Positions 1 to 10,762 of a stretch of DNA of 64,000 bases are shown piece by piece. The stretch covers positions 62,001 through 126,000 of the forward strand of contig BCIK01000013.1 of the NCBI GenBank assembly GCA_039545295.1, written 5' to 3'. Position 1 is the stretch's first letter. The number at the start of each line of letters is the position of its first letter. The stretch is from Udeniomyces pyricola. Its lineage: Eukaryota > Basidiomycota > Tremellomycetes > Cystofilobasidiales > Mrakiaceae. Below the pieces are notes generated by a model that did not search any database, was not told the DNA's origin, and saw only the letters and a list, made by a program, of their open reading frames with translations. The translations under genes were made by a program, and so were the position numbers.

Positions 1-679
1 GAGTGGTTGATGTCAAACGCTGTGAGAGGGCTAGTCGGTCGAGTTGTCGTAGCAGAACGGATGTTCGTGTTTGATCTCACCATAAGACTCACAGGTCGTC
101 CTAATAACAATGTACATGTGATTGATGGCGTCGATGGAAGAAATCTGTTTGGGTCACCCTTGAAGAAGAAAACCTGGTCTTCAGACCACTCGGTCCCCTA
201 GTTCAGATGATGACGTATCATCATCATGTTGAGCGCGGGCTCAAGTCGCGGATCATGTGAATACGTAAATATCATGAGATCATGACTCTGCAGCGGCTCA
301 TCATGATCATGTTGAGCGACACACGTATGATCACCCATTCAGAAGACGCAACGAGACAGCATCAGATCGTGAAAACCAAATCAGGTGGAAAGTTGGCGGG
401 GGAGGGGGAGAGAATCACGAGAGACTAGAATTAGGGAAAATGAAAGAGGCAAAACATATGCTAAGTGACACAGTCGCGCGCAGCCCAAGACGCAACAAAA
501 AGAAATTGAAACTATGGAAACAGGAGTTGACAGAAAAAAGGAAGGAAAAGAGAAAACAGAGGACGAGAAACATGGGTTAGGGGAGCTAGCAGTGAATGGG
601 AGATAGAAAACAACGAGGGGCACACAGTGCTGTTCCCAAGAATCCATCCTTCAACCCAGCACGCATGACCGCGAGCCAT
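1..679. other. Non-coding left edge, 3' of the Ish1-repeat gene
   Basis: No open frame here looks like protein: the short ones have no family resemblance and biased composition. Positions about 205-320 hold repeated TCATGATCATG-like words, including the 13-mer ATCATGTTGAGCG twice, about 80 bases apart. The stretch just before 680 is the probable 3' untranslated region of the minus-strand gene ending at 680. Confidence 0.5.
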
Positions 680-3600
680 TTAAAGCTCGGCCTTGACGCT
701 TCGCGAGGCCTTGGCCGACTCAACCGAGGCAAGGGACGAGACCGACGAAGCCGAGAGCGAGGCCGAGTACGAGTAAGCCGACGCCGAAGCAGAGGCGGCC
801 GACGAAACGGACGAGAGCGAGGCAGAGGCGGCCGAGGCGACCGACGAGGCGGAGGCGAGGTAACCCTTGCCAGCCGAGACAGCGGAAGCCGAAGCAACGC
901 TGGCGGCACTCTGGGCGCTCTTGGAAGCAGAGATGGCGGCAGCGGAAGCCTTGCTAGCAGAGGCAGACGGGGCGTGCTTGGCGACGGACGAGTAAGACGA
1001 AGCAACCGAGGCGGCAGAGGCACTGCGTGGCGAGGAAAAAGAAAGATAGAGGAAATTATCAGACGGGCTGAACATCGCCTCAAGAGCAGACACTCGACCA
1101 GGTAGAACATCGAGAAGACTTACGAGGCGGACGAAGCACTGGCAACGGCGCTGGCAGAGAGTCGAGAAGCCTCCTGGGTAGCGGCAGCTCCGAGGCTGCT
1201 AGCGGACGAGACAGCGGCGTTGTAGGTGTCCTTGACTATCAGAGAGAGAAAGGAAACAGTCCAAAGAATATCAGCTTTTGTAGGTGAATAGACAATGGTC
1301 TAAAAAATTTACACACCATAGTTCTTGGATCCAATGGCCGTGTCGACGGTGGCATCCTTCACGGCGTTGGTCGTTCCGGTCAGGGTAGCAAGGATGGAGC
1401 TGAGGGTGTCCTCGGCGTACTCGACACCGGAAGAGAGAGACTCTCGGATCGAGGCAAGGACTGCAGTTTGAGGAACGATTGGAACGAGAAACGACACAGT
1501 AAGTATAGGCAAAGATCGGTTACGGTGAGGACAAACACAAGCTAAGGGAAAGGGACTCAACACGCACGCGACTCGACCTTGGTTTGGGACTGGACGTATC
1601 GGATTCGGACCTCCTGGAGGAGCGAGGGTCGAGACGAGTACTGCTTGTCGTCAACACCGTGGCTCTGATGAGAACAGAAGCGGAAGAAGTAAAGCATTCT
1701 TGTCAGTCCATGGTTTCATCATGCATCAATCTCGACGCCATCATAACATGGCTCGACGATGTGACACTCACTCGGAGGTAAGCCCTCAACCTAGCATCGG
1801 GCCAGGTAAGGTAGCCAGGAGCCGAGGTCTGGTGGTACTTGTCGCTGATGAGCTTGATCATCTCGTCGCGCTTGCCCTCGTAGTCGGACTTGATGTAGTG
1901 GTGGTCGACGAGCCACTGTCGAATGTCAGAGTCCCTCCACGAGGAGAAGGTGGTCGACTTGGCGCTGGCGTAGTTGTCGACGAGAAGCTTCTCGTACTGA
2001 TCAGACTCAAAGTGAGCAGATTACATGAGGGCAGATTGGGGGTTGGATGAAGAATAGAGGGACCAATCGAGATGAGCAACGTTTGGAGGAATGATGATGC
2101 GATCAAAGGAGGGAAAAGAACTGACCTTCTCTCGGGTAAGCTGAGCATCAGTCTTGATAATGCCGTGCTCAACGAGCCAGTCGTGGATCTGAGAGTCGGT
2201 CCAGGTCGACCAGACTAATCATCAGGCAGACGAACGATGAAAGGAGGCCAACACAGCAAGTCAGCCATGTATTCGGTGCGGTCGTCAACCGCCCCAGATA
2301 AGATGAATCCACCGGACGTACCATAGTCGGTAAGAGCGAAGTAGTGAGTCTTCATGAGGCCGAGAAGGGTGTCTCGGGTCTGCTCAGTGTCGGTCTTGAT
2401 GACGTGATGAGCCTTGAGCCAGTCCCGGAGGTATGAGTCCGACCAAGTCTCGTAAACGGCCGAGTGGGCGTCCGAGAATGGCTTTTGGATGGCGGTGAGG
2501 AGATCATCCCTCTTGAGCTCGGTCTGTCGTAGTAGGGAAAAACAAAGATCGAGACGTTAGCACCTCTAAGGCGAAGGGAGCAGGAAGGGGTCTTGGATCA
2601 ATACAACATAAACATACCTTGGTCTTGACAAGACCCTTGCTCTCGAGGTACGACCTGAGCTCCGAGTCGGACCAAGTCGAGTAGACGTAGTCCTTAGAGG
2701 CGACGGGAGCGTGGATGAGGGCAGTGGCGGCAGCGTTGGCGGCGCTCGAGACGGAGCTAGCAGCGCTCTTGACAGCATCTGAGGCGGCAGCAGCGCCCGA
2801 CGAAGCGGAGGCCGAGCCCTGAGCAGCGAGCGAGCTGGCAGAGGCAGAGGCAGACGAGGCAGCGCCGGCGGCATTGTAGGAAGCCGAAGAAGCTGAGACG
2901 CGAGCCTTGACGCTAGCGGACGAAGCGGAGGCGGCGGCCCGAAGCGAAGCCGAAGAAGCAGAGGCCTGAGCTTGGACGGAAGCGGAGGAAGCGGTAGCCT
3001 TGGCGACCTTGGTGTTTTGGTGGACAGAGTCGCCGTAAACGGCGGTCGAAGCCTGAGCGAGCCTGGAGATGGGAAGAGGACGTCCAGAGGAATAAAGATG
3101 TTAGTACCGAGCATACATCCAATCTGCATACTTTTCAGAGATGGCTCTGTTCGCACACCGAAAAAAAAAAAAAAAACATGAGGAATCCAGTGCAAACGAT
3201 AACAAAAGCGCGTACCTCTGCTTGGCGAGAATTCGAAGCTGCTCGGTAGTCGAAGCCGGGTCGATGACGTCGTGGACGAGGAGGTACTCGCGCAGCTCAG
3301 ACTCGGTCCAACTATAGGTAAGAACAGCCGAAAGGAAGACGATGTTCAGCTAAGCAAACTTGTACAAGCATGAAAAATGATGCAGATAGGCATGTGGAGA
3401 CGAAGCACAGCCCAAAGATGTGAAAGGAAAGGAGATTGGAAGAGATCGAGGAGCCGGCAAAAGAGAGAGGGAGAGAGGGAGGAAAGGAAAAGAGATCGAT
3501 GACGCACGCATCGATAACCTTGTCGGTGAGAGCCTCGTACGCGCCCTGGGCAGCACCGACACCCTGGCCGGCGTACTTGACGGATCCATCGAACGCCTGC

Positions 3601-4085
3601 TGGGCGAGCTCGAGGCTGGACGAGGGGAGCAGACGTGAGGACAGAGATGAAGAAGGTGAGAAGAGAGAGAAAGAGAGATAGAGAAGAAGATAGAAAGGCG
3701 AATGAGCACGTGATGACAGGCGGGAAGGGGGGAAAGAGAAGAGATGGCACGAGCCAGGAAGAGAGAATATATAGTATAGGCCTGCTCACAGCGTGTTGGT
3801 GTCGGCGTTTTGAGGGATCTGGGCACCCTTCTGCTGGAGGTACTCAGTCAGCCTGGCAGTATCCCACTTGGTAGAAGCTATAAGCGTGAGGTGAGAGCCA
3901 AGCATGAGAGGTTAGACGGCTCGACACGATTGGATGGGACGCGGAACAAGATGACGACGAGTGGAGGAGAACGAGGCGGGGACGAGAGTGAAGGACTAAC
4001 GCTTGTCCTTGGAGAAGATGTTGGCGGCACCCTCTTGGGTCATCATGAGGGCGACGCAGGCGATGGTGGGGATGGAAATCTTCAT
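680..4085 (-). CDS. Secreted Ish1/Msc1-type repeat protein
   Basis: The protein starts with a short hydrophobic signal peptide (MKISIPTIACVALMM...) directly after the ATG at 4085, followed by about five or six Ish1-type repeats, visible as W-S/T-D-S-x-L/I-R-x-W/Y-L-x-x-H-x-I-x-K/D. Examples are WTDSQIHDWLVEHGIIK near 2200, WRDSDIRQWLVDHHYIK near 1930 and WSDSYLRDWLKAHHVIK near 2440. Long Ala/Ser-rich stretches lie between the first and second repeats and fill the C-terminal end, closing in KAEL and TAA at 680. About ten introns with good GT/AG ends were read. Fission yeast Ish1 is a stress-induced nuclear-envelope protein and budding yeast Msc1 sits in the ER/nuclear envelope, so a secretory or nuclear-envelope location is likely. 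That role is inferred from the family. The strongly biased C-terminal part may be intrinsically disordered. Confidence 0.85.
3161..3176. repeat. Poly-A(16), poly-T in the sense strand of an Ish1-gene intron
   Basis: A pure run of 16 A lies inside an intron of the minus-strand Ish1-repeat gene, so the transcript reads poly-U. It is one of several intronic homopolymers in this window. Confidence 0.9.
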
Positions 4086-4726
4086 GGTGGTGAGACGTGA
4101 GTGGGGGTTGAGGTGACAAGGGGTGGGGGGAGAGAGAGAGAGAGGGGGGGTCTAGAGGGAAATGAAGAGAAGGAGAGAGATGGAGGTCAAAAGCAAGGGA
4201 AGGAAGGAAGGACAATAAGGAAAGCGATGATGAGGGAGGAAGAAAGCAAAGGCATCATATCATGCACCCATGCATCATCATCATGCATGACGGGGCTAGA
4301 CTCGACTTCGACTTGACACACACACGTCATACTCGCGCAGCTAGCTCCACGTCTCACGCGCGCCCGGTCGCCCGTTGACTTTCGTTTATTGTTTCCACAC
4401 GATTAAAAAGTACATCCTCAGTCCATAGAATATATATAATCTAGTCTCCGTACCAGACCTCTTACTGTATCGACAGGTTTGATGTCGAGGCGGATCCGGT
4501 TCAAGTCTGTCCCAACTACGCATTGAACTCCGTGCATGTCATCTTGATATCATGTATATGTTATACCGAATGTTTGATACTGCATGCAGTACTCCGATGC
4601 TATATCATACATCACACCCATCATTCATCATCATACGAACGCCTTTTACAGCTACCACCTATCTATCCATCTATCTATCTATCTATCTATCACAACAACC
4701 TCACAGCTTGTACTATCGGACAAGAG
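4086..4726. promoter_or_regulatory. Promoter of the Ish1-repeat gene plus 3' region of the M24 gene
   Basis: This gap lies upstream of the ATG at 4085 and downstream of the M24 stop at 4727. It contains purine-rich sequence (4110-4260), a CATGCATCA/TCATGCATGA cluster (about 4260-4290), an AT-rich stretch AATATATATAATC near 4430 and a CTAT microsatellite. No protein-coding signal was seen. Promoter assignment is positional only. Confidence 0.4.
4659..4691. repeat. CTAT tetranucleotide microsatellite
   Basis: About eight tandem copies of CTAT with one imperfect unit, in non-coding DNA just 3' of the M24 peptidase stop codon. Confidence 0.9.
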
Positions 4727-5597
4727 TTAGAGCACCCAAGGCGAGTTGGCCTGAGGTGTAAACGCGACTGCTCGTCCTTCCTCATCCATATACCAGCAGT
4801 CCTCCAACCGGACGCCCACTTCGCCCTCGATATACACCCCTGTTCGAAACCGAAATCGAATGGCATATAGAGATCTGCGTCAGTGTAGATCGTTATCCGT
4901 CGATTATGAATCGAAACTGTCGCAATCAACGCCTAATATGCCTCCATGCATACTTAGTGAGGTGGTAAAGAGCAAGGAACATACCAGGTTCATTCGAGAA
5001 TGAGTTACCCTATGAGATACGCATCACCCACGCGCGCGACCATGGCGCACAAACGAGCACGATCGAGCACCGAATAGATCAAAAAGGATAGGAAAAACAG
5101 GGAACCCATATGATCAGCATCAAGAAACCGGCAACGATGCCTCGGCCTGCACTCCTCATTTGGCTATGCATACACTGACTCTTCGAAAGCCAGAAGGATT
5201 AGGCAAAAAAAAGAAGGAAAAAAAAGACATCCCAAGCTTACCGATAGAATGGTGACGTCTTTGTTACCAGCATGGAGATATGGAGCCTCATGCCCTTCCA
5301 ACCCAATCCCTAGTACGCGAGCGTCAAGCGAACCATGACAGAGAGCATCCACTATCAGTCCTCAGCTCGTTTCAGAAGGATCTATCTCGTCAGCGTTCTC
5401 GCCGCAAAACACGCTCACCATGTCCTAGCCGATGCGTGAACATTGATCCAAAGCCTTCGTCCTCGATCGTCTTGCGCGCCGCTTGATCGATAGCCGATGC
5501 TTTCACTCCAAGCTCGACAGCGGCATAGGCAGCAGATTGGGCGCGATGGACCAGCGCCCAGATGTCCCTAGTGAGTCATTAGGAAGAAGTGGGAACG

Positions 5598-5636
<39 letters not shown>

Positions 5637-7194
5637 AGAACAGAAGAAGAAAAAGCAAAGCAAAGCAGAAATCTGTTCAGTCTCGGACAAGAGGCTGGTG
5701 AAAGAGTAGACAAGGAAGCAAGAGCCCTCACGTACAGGTTTTTCTTCGAGATGTGGGAGTCGTCGAGAGCAAAGGTCTGGTTTCCATGATCGAGCCAGCA
5801 AAGCCGATTAACACTATGGACATATATAAATGCATCGTTTTCTTCCCTTCTAAACCCACACGAATAGAGACACGACAAAAAAAAAAACATACCCTCGTGA
5901 TATCAGCGACGTACCCCCTAAATGTACCACCTGCGTCGATGAGGACAAAATCGTCTTTCCTAAGGCTACGAGTGGAAGACGACCCATGAGGAAGAGCCGC
6001 GTTTTCTAATCGGAAATCAAAAAGTCCATTTGATCGGGTGGGTAAACCAATGACGCCAAGTTAGAAGTCCATGTGGAAGAAGGTTCGACAAGACATGAAT
6101 GCCAACACAGATTCATCATCTTCTCGACAATCGTTCATCAGAACAGCTTACCTCCAAACAAGATGAGCCCTTCAGCGCTGCCGTGATGGTCAATCCCAAG
6201 CTTGACAAACTCTTGATCGAGAAGGTGCGAGACTTTGGTTTCTGACATGCCGATTCGGATCCGGTCACGGGTCGATCGGATGGCATGAAGCGTGAGCTGA
6301 TGGAGAGCACTCAGATGCAGATAAGTAAATGCGTTTTTGTTGTGAGCCAATCATAAGCAAGGGTAGACAGACAATGAGGCTGGCGCATCTGTACTACACA
6401 GAACGCGACGACACTCAAAAAACCTCCTCACTCACCTGATTAGCACACCTCAAGAGGTCAAGTTCCTCTCGACTCTTCCTTTCCCTAATCTCCCTAATTT
6501 CCCCCGGGGATACGATCGTCTGCCTTTTCAAACCCAACCGGATTTCCTCTCCTATTCCCGCCCTCAGATTCTCATCCACAACCACGACCTCTTCGTGCTC
6601 TACGCCCGCCGCGGTGAACCGTGACGGTCGCCTGTGGTCAAGAACGGCTTTGAGCTTCGCGTAAGGACTCTCGGACTCTTCCCACGTGAGAAACGTCACG
6701 TTATGACCCCTGATATCCAATTGTTTCTGAGCTCGGCTTTTTTCAAAAGACGGAACAATTACAAAGACGTCCTCTCCTGTGTGAGACTTGGGTTCTTGAC
6801 TGTCAGTTGCAGGACGCGAAGAGGACGTAGGAACGAGGGCAATCAGGAATGCTCTTTCGCTGAGGTGCCAATCGGAAGGAGTAAGATTGAAATAGTAGAG
6901 CGTGTTGGGTGAGGGTTCGGCAATGTACGCGACGGCGTGAGCGGGGGCGGGATACCGAAGGAGAGTCTCGGCCAGCAAGTGTTGTCGTGTCAAAAGGGAT
7001 TGCGAGGTCGGATAAGGCAAGGTCTGACAGGCTGACAGATGGGTCGGAAGTGAATGGCAAGGTCGTACTACTGGGGAGACGATGTCGAGAGGGGCAGACA
7101 GATAAGGCGTGAAGCATGAGGTCGCGTAGAAGAGGGCGCTGGTGAAGAACAAGGGGAGCAGGACCTTTGGAAGATGCGTCGCATTCATGACCAT
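4727..7194 (-). CDS. M24 family metallopeptidase (Xaa-Pro peptidase-like) with signal anchor
   Basis: A spliced gene encoding a creatinase-type N-terminal domain followed by a pita-bread M24 catalytic domain. All five metal ligands of the family are visible once the exons are joined: the two Asp in VLIDAGGTFRGYVADITR (near 5930), His in FTHRLGHG-IGLEGHEAPYL (split by an intron at 5310-5430), Glu in SNEPG (near 5000) and Glu in VGVRLEDCWY (near 4800). This supports an active di-metal prolidase or aminopeptidase P-like enzyme that cleaves bonds next to proline. The protein begins with about 30 mostly hydrophobic residues (VLLPLFFTSALFYATSC), so it is probably secreted, vacuolar or membrane-anchored. 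It ends NSPWVL followed by TAA at 4727. The exact peptide specificity cannot be read from sequence. An upstream non-coding exon is possible. Confidence 0.9.
5598..5635. repeat. Poly-A(38) in an intron of the M24 gene
   Basis: Pure A run, reading poly-U in the minus-strand transcript, between the exon with the VADITR motif and the exon with the HRLGHG motif. Its length is prone to sequencing or assembly error. Confidence 0.9.
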
Positions 7195-7943
7195 AGCGAC
7201 AGTCAGTCCATGAGAATTCCCGCCCTCGCCTGAACATACGGATGCGAGATGGTAAGAAGTCGAGCGTCGAAAGAAAGCAGAAACTCAACCGACCCGGCAA
7301 TACCGAAGCGCATTTGGCCGATGATGATCATTACTCGTTTGGTGGGTGGGGTGTGTGTTTGTTACTTGGCAGTACGGGAGAGGAAGCGATGGGGCTGGAT
7401 GGACCAGTGCTTTGATGGATGGCGTTGGGGAAGTCATCAATGTCGCGAAGGGGCTCAGTACTTGGCTGATCGCAAAAGGAAGGAACAGACAGAATGGAGA
7501 AGGTGTTGGGAGTTTAATCAAACCTGACTAAACCATCACATGATGCATGCATGATGCACCAAGATGCACATGATGCCTCCAGACGACAAGCGACGATGGC
7601 GGATGACGCGATGACGTTGATTGTCATCCACGTGGATTCGGCGATCGATTCGACTTGCAGCCGGCAGCCGGCCGCCGGGGGTTTGTTTGGTTTGCGGTGA
7701 GCGCTGACCGGATCAAACAAGTACCCCGCCCCTTTTTGATCTTTGACGGTTGCCCTTTCTTCCGTCTTGGATGTTTGCCCCTTCGCCCATCGTCCGATTC
7801 GATTTGACTTTGTTTCAACAAGAAGCAACCCCTCGATATTAGTCCCCATTCCTATCTCCCCTTAACCGACCGTCTTCCGTCTGCCAACTTTAACCCCCCT
7901 TCAAGACCACCTCTCTCTCTCTCTGTCAACCCCCCTCCACGTC
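7195..7943. promoter_or_regulatory. Divergent promoter between M24 peptidase and lipase genes
   Basis: This 0.75-kb stretch separates two outward-facing ATGs. It includes a cluster of TGATGCATG words at about 7535-7580 and a CT-rich leader (CTCTCTCTCTCTGTC) just before the ATG at 7944. No conserved protein can be read. Regulatory function is inferred from position. Confidence 0.45.
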
Positions 7944-10006
7944 ATGGCAGCAACCAACCCCGTCGTCACCATCACCTCCAAATGGATCCTCGGTCCCCTT
8001 GGGACCCCCTTCTTCACCCGAAGGTGGCACAACCCATCCGCCACGAACCATATCATCCTGTGTCATGGGTCAGTTCTCTTGGCTTCTGATGAAACGTTTC
8101 GTCATCAGGCAGGGACTCATTGGCGGTCTCGTCTTCTTGTGTACCCGTTTCTCCCCCATCCCTTTTCGCCCATACACACCGCAGTTTCAATGAACACGTC
8201 ACTCGCTACGACCACTACTTCACTCTTTTCGCCTCCCTCTCCAACTCGACCATCTTTGCGTACGATCAACGCGGCTTCGGTCAAACGGCCTTGACGACCC
8301 CACCTCCAGCTTCAGAAATTGAGATCCCTACGTCACTGGCCGCCACAGCTGACATTGACAAGATCCATCCGAGTAAGCAAGGGCAAACCGGTGGGGCGCA
8401 ACAAAAAGAAGACTTTGCGTTTTGGATCAAGGAGGAGAGTGCCAGATGGGGAGGAGCCAAGATCTGGGTCTATGGTCAGAGCATGGTCAGTAGAATGGGA
8501 GACGATGTCCGGTTGGATGTATAGGGTTTTGTCGAAGTAAGAAGAGAATGAGAAAAGGACAAGAAAGCTCACGCGATCCGCCATTTCTCCCTGCCTGCCC
8601 CCCTTTTTTCCCAACATCCCCCTCCCCCCTTCTCGCTGCGGACCTCCTTAATTTTATTTATTACCTACTCGCGATCCGTCTGTTCTCGTTGGCCTCATCC
8701 TGAATTCACAGGGAGGTGGTCTCGTTCTTGGCACACCTTCATTCCCTGAACACTGCTCGGTCCTACCGTACTTGGCTGGTGTCATCGCGTCGGCTCCCCT
8801 CCTCCTTCAGACCAAGCCGGCGCCGAAGATTATTGTGAGTCATAGACAGCCCCAGAAGGATGGGTGCGATGCTTTGGTTTCATATTTTGCGCTTTCCTCT
8901 CCGATCCCCGACCTCCTTCCTCTCGCTGATAGCGCAGCCAAAGAAGCAGCCCTGATCTTGGCCACTAATGGTTTACTTGATCCTTTGCTCCATCCAATCA
9001 CGCCCTTCTTTCCTTCCTTTTCTGCCTCGTTTCTTCTTCTTCTTCTCCTTCTCCTTCAGGTGGCCGTCGGGACAGCTCTCGCCAACTGCTCTTCCATTTT
9101 GTAAGACCCGCATCCCCGAATACACCTCTTTGCCGCCATCTTCGATGCATCCTACCGCAGCAATATATTCATCCGCGTTCGTGGCAATCTTTCCTCTTCA
9201 TCAGTGCCAACCGAGTCATTCCGACTCCACTCGATGCCGCCAAATTTTCCCGAGATCCCGTCAAGGTCAAAGAGGCCAAAAAAGATCCTCTCTGTCCTTC
9301 CACTGGTGGCGTACGTCTGTTCGATCATTTTATTCCATGTCATTCCATTTTAGACCAAAACGATTCTTAGATGGTTGTTCGCTTCGACTACCTATCACTA
9401 GAGGACCCAAACGAATGCTGATCATCAAGCCCATCCTCCCTCTGTCCTTCCATCTCTGTTTTTTTTTTTCTTCTTTTTTTTTTCTTCGTCTGATCAAACC
9501 TGCCCTGAATCTGTGGAAACCAAACAGCTTGGGGCCGTCAACCACATGTTCACCCACGGCCATCGATTACTCGATGAGAAACTCGGGGAAAAATGGCCTC
9601 TTGATCTTCCTGTTCGTGCCACACTCTTACGGGGTTCCGTTCTGATTCGTCCGTCCTTGGGCAACACCTCAAACTTAACTTATCCCCCCCCCCTCCCCCG
9701 CCCCTTCCTTTCTGTCTGCCTCTTTCGGTCTCCACCTCAATCAAAAAGGTCCTCATCGTCCACGGGGACGCCGACGAAGTCGCTTCGCCCGCGGCCTCCC
9801 TCTCGTTCTATAACCAACTCCCTTCAACTCACCCGGCCAAGCAATACGTCACCATTCCGGGAGGTTACCACGAACCCCACAACGAACCCAAGGAGATCAT
9901 GGAGGAGCATGCTAAGAGTACTGCTGGGTTCTTGGTGAAGCACAGTAGAGGTGGAAGTGAAGTGGCGCGTGAAGGAATGGGTGGACCGTTGGATAGTAGG
10001 CTTTAA
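7944..10006 (+). CDS. Alpha/beta hydrolase, monoacylglycerol lipase-like
   Basis: Seven exons read cleanly: 7944-8068, 8185-8485, 8712-8834, about 9060-9103, about 9204-9310, about 9529-9618 and about 9751-10006. The joined protein shows the lid/oxyanion start IILCHGFNEH, the strand-turn FAYDQRGFGQT, the nucleophile elbow YGQSMGGGLVLG (Ser), the acid turn IVHGDADEVASP (Asp) and the catalytic His in PGGYHEPHNEP. This is the arrangement of serine hydrolases such as yeast Yju3 and animal monoglyceride lipase, which release fatty acid from monoacylglycerol. The segment SRDPVKVKEAKKDPLC is also typical of that family. No signal peptide is seen, so it probably acts in the cytosol or on lipid droplets. 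Substrate choice is inferred from the family. Confidence 0.9.
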
Positions 10007-10762
10007 GTCTTTTCTTTATTTATTGCGGGGAGAGGAGAAGGGAGGAGGAGGAGGAGGAGAGAACTGAGAGGCCAGTATCCAGAGTCAGTTGATTCGCACC
10101 GAGAAGACAAGGCACTCAAAGTCCCTTTACCCCTTACCGGCCTCCCCCAATCCTTTTTTTTTTTTCGGGGAGTTCAACGCCCGTCATCTTACATCACTAC
10201 CCCATCAACCTAACCCAACCCNCGCCTCCCCCCCCCCCCCTCAATATGTGTGTGCCTGTGCTTCTTCATGAACCTCGCCTGTTTCTCCACTTTATCCGTT
10301 GTTGCTTCGAGTTCTCTTTGTTTCATTTATATATAACAATTTGTATGTATCACGTATATAAGCGCTCCCGATGCGTATATGTATATCTGATCGATCAACG
10401 ACGTCTCCAAGCGGACGAGGAAAGAAAAAAAAAAGAAGAAGGAAATTGAACAGGAGGCCATGAGTGGCTCGTTGGAATACTCTAGCGTTTTGATTGAAAA
10501 GATTCTTTTTTTTCTTTCTTTCATTTGTTTGGTTGTTATTGCAGGGGCTTGCCATTTTCATCAGATACACGCCATGAAATGAATCATTGACCGGGCCTGA
10601 TATATATAAATCTTATAACGTCACATGGATTACATCCTTTTTTTTATTTTTTTTATTCATCGATCCAATTAGATCAGACCCACCGTCGACCACGTCTGAC
10701 TAGGAGTATGTACGTAGCCAGCCCCCGCCCCGCCCCCCCCCCTCCCTCTCCCCCTTCACAAC
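10007..10762. other. Convergent 3' intergenic region with an assembly ambiguity
   Basis: This is the shared 3' space of the lipase gene (+) and the AlkB gene (-). It holds purine- and pyrimidine-rich low-complexity DNA, an N at 10222 inside a run of C, and AT-rich patches (ATATATATAA near 10600) that may serve as 3'-end signals. No coding signal was seen. Confidence 0.6.

Noticed and set aside
596..1105. An open frame on the + strand rich in Arg and Gly
   Set aside because: It is the complement of the Ala/Ser-rich exon of the minus-strand Ish1-repeat gene; the composition follows from that repeat and has no splice or family support.
4470..4530. GGTTCAAGTCT resembling a tRNA B box
   Set aside because: No matching A box or cloverleaf stems at the right distance; the rest of the window has no tRNA-like structure either.
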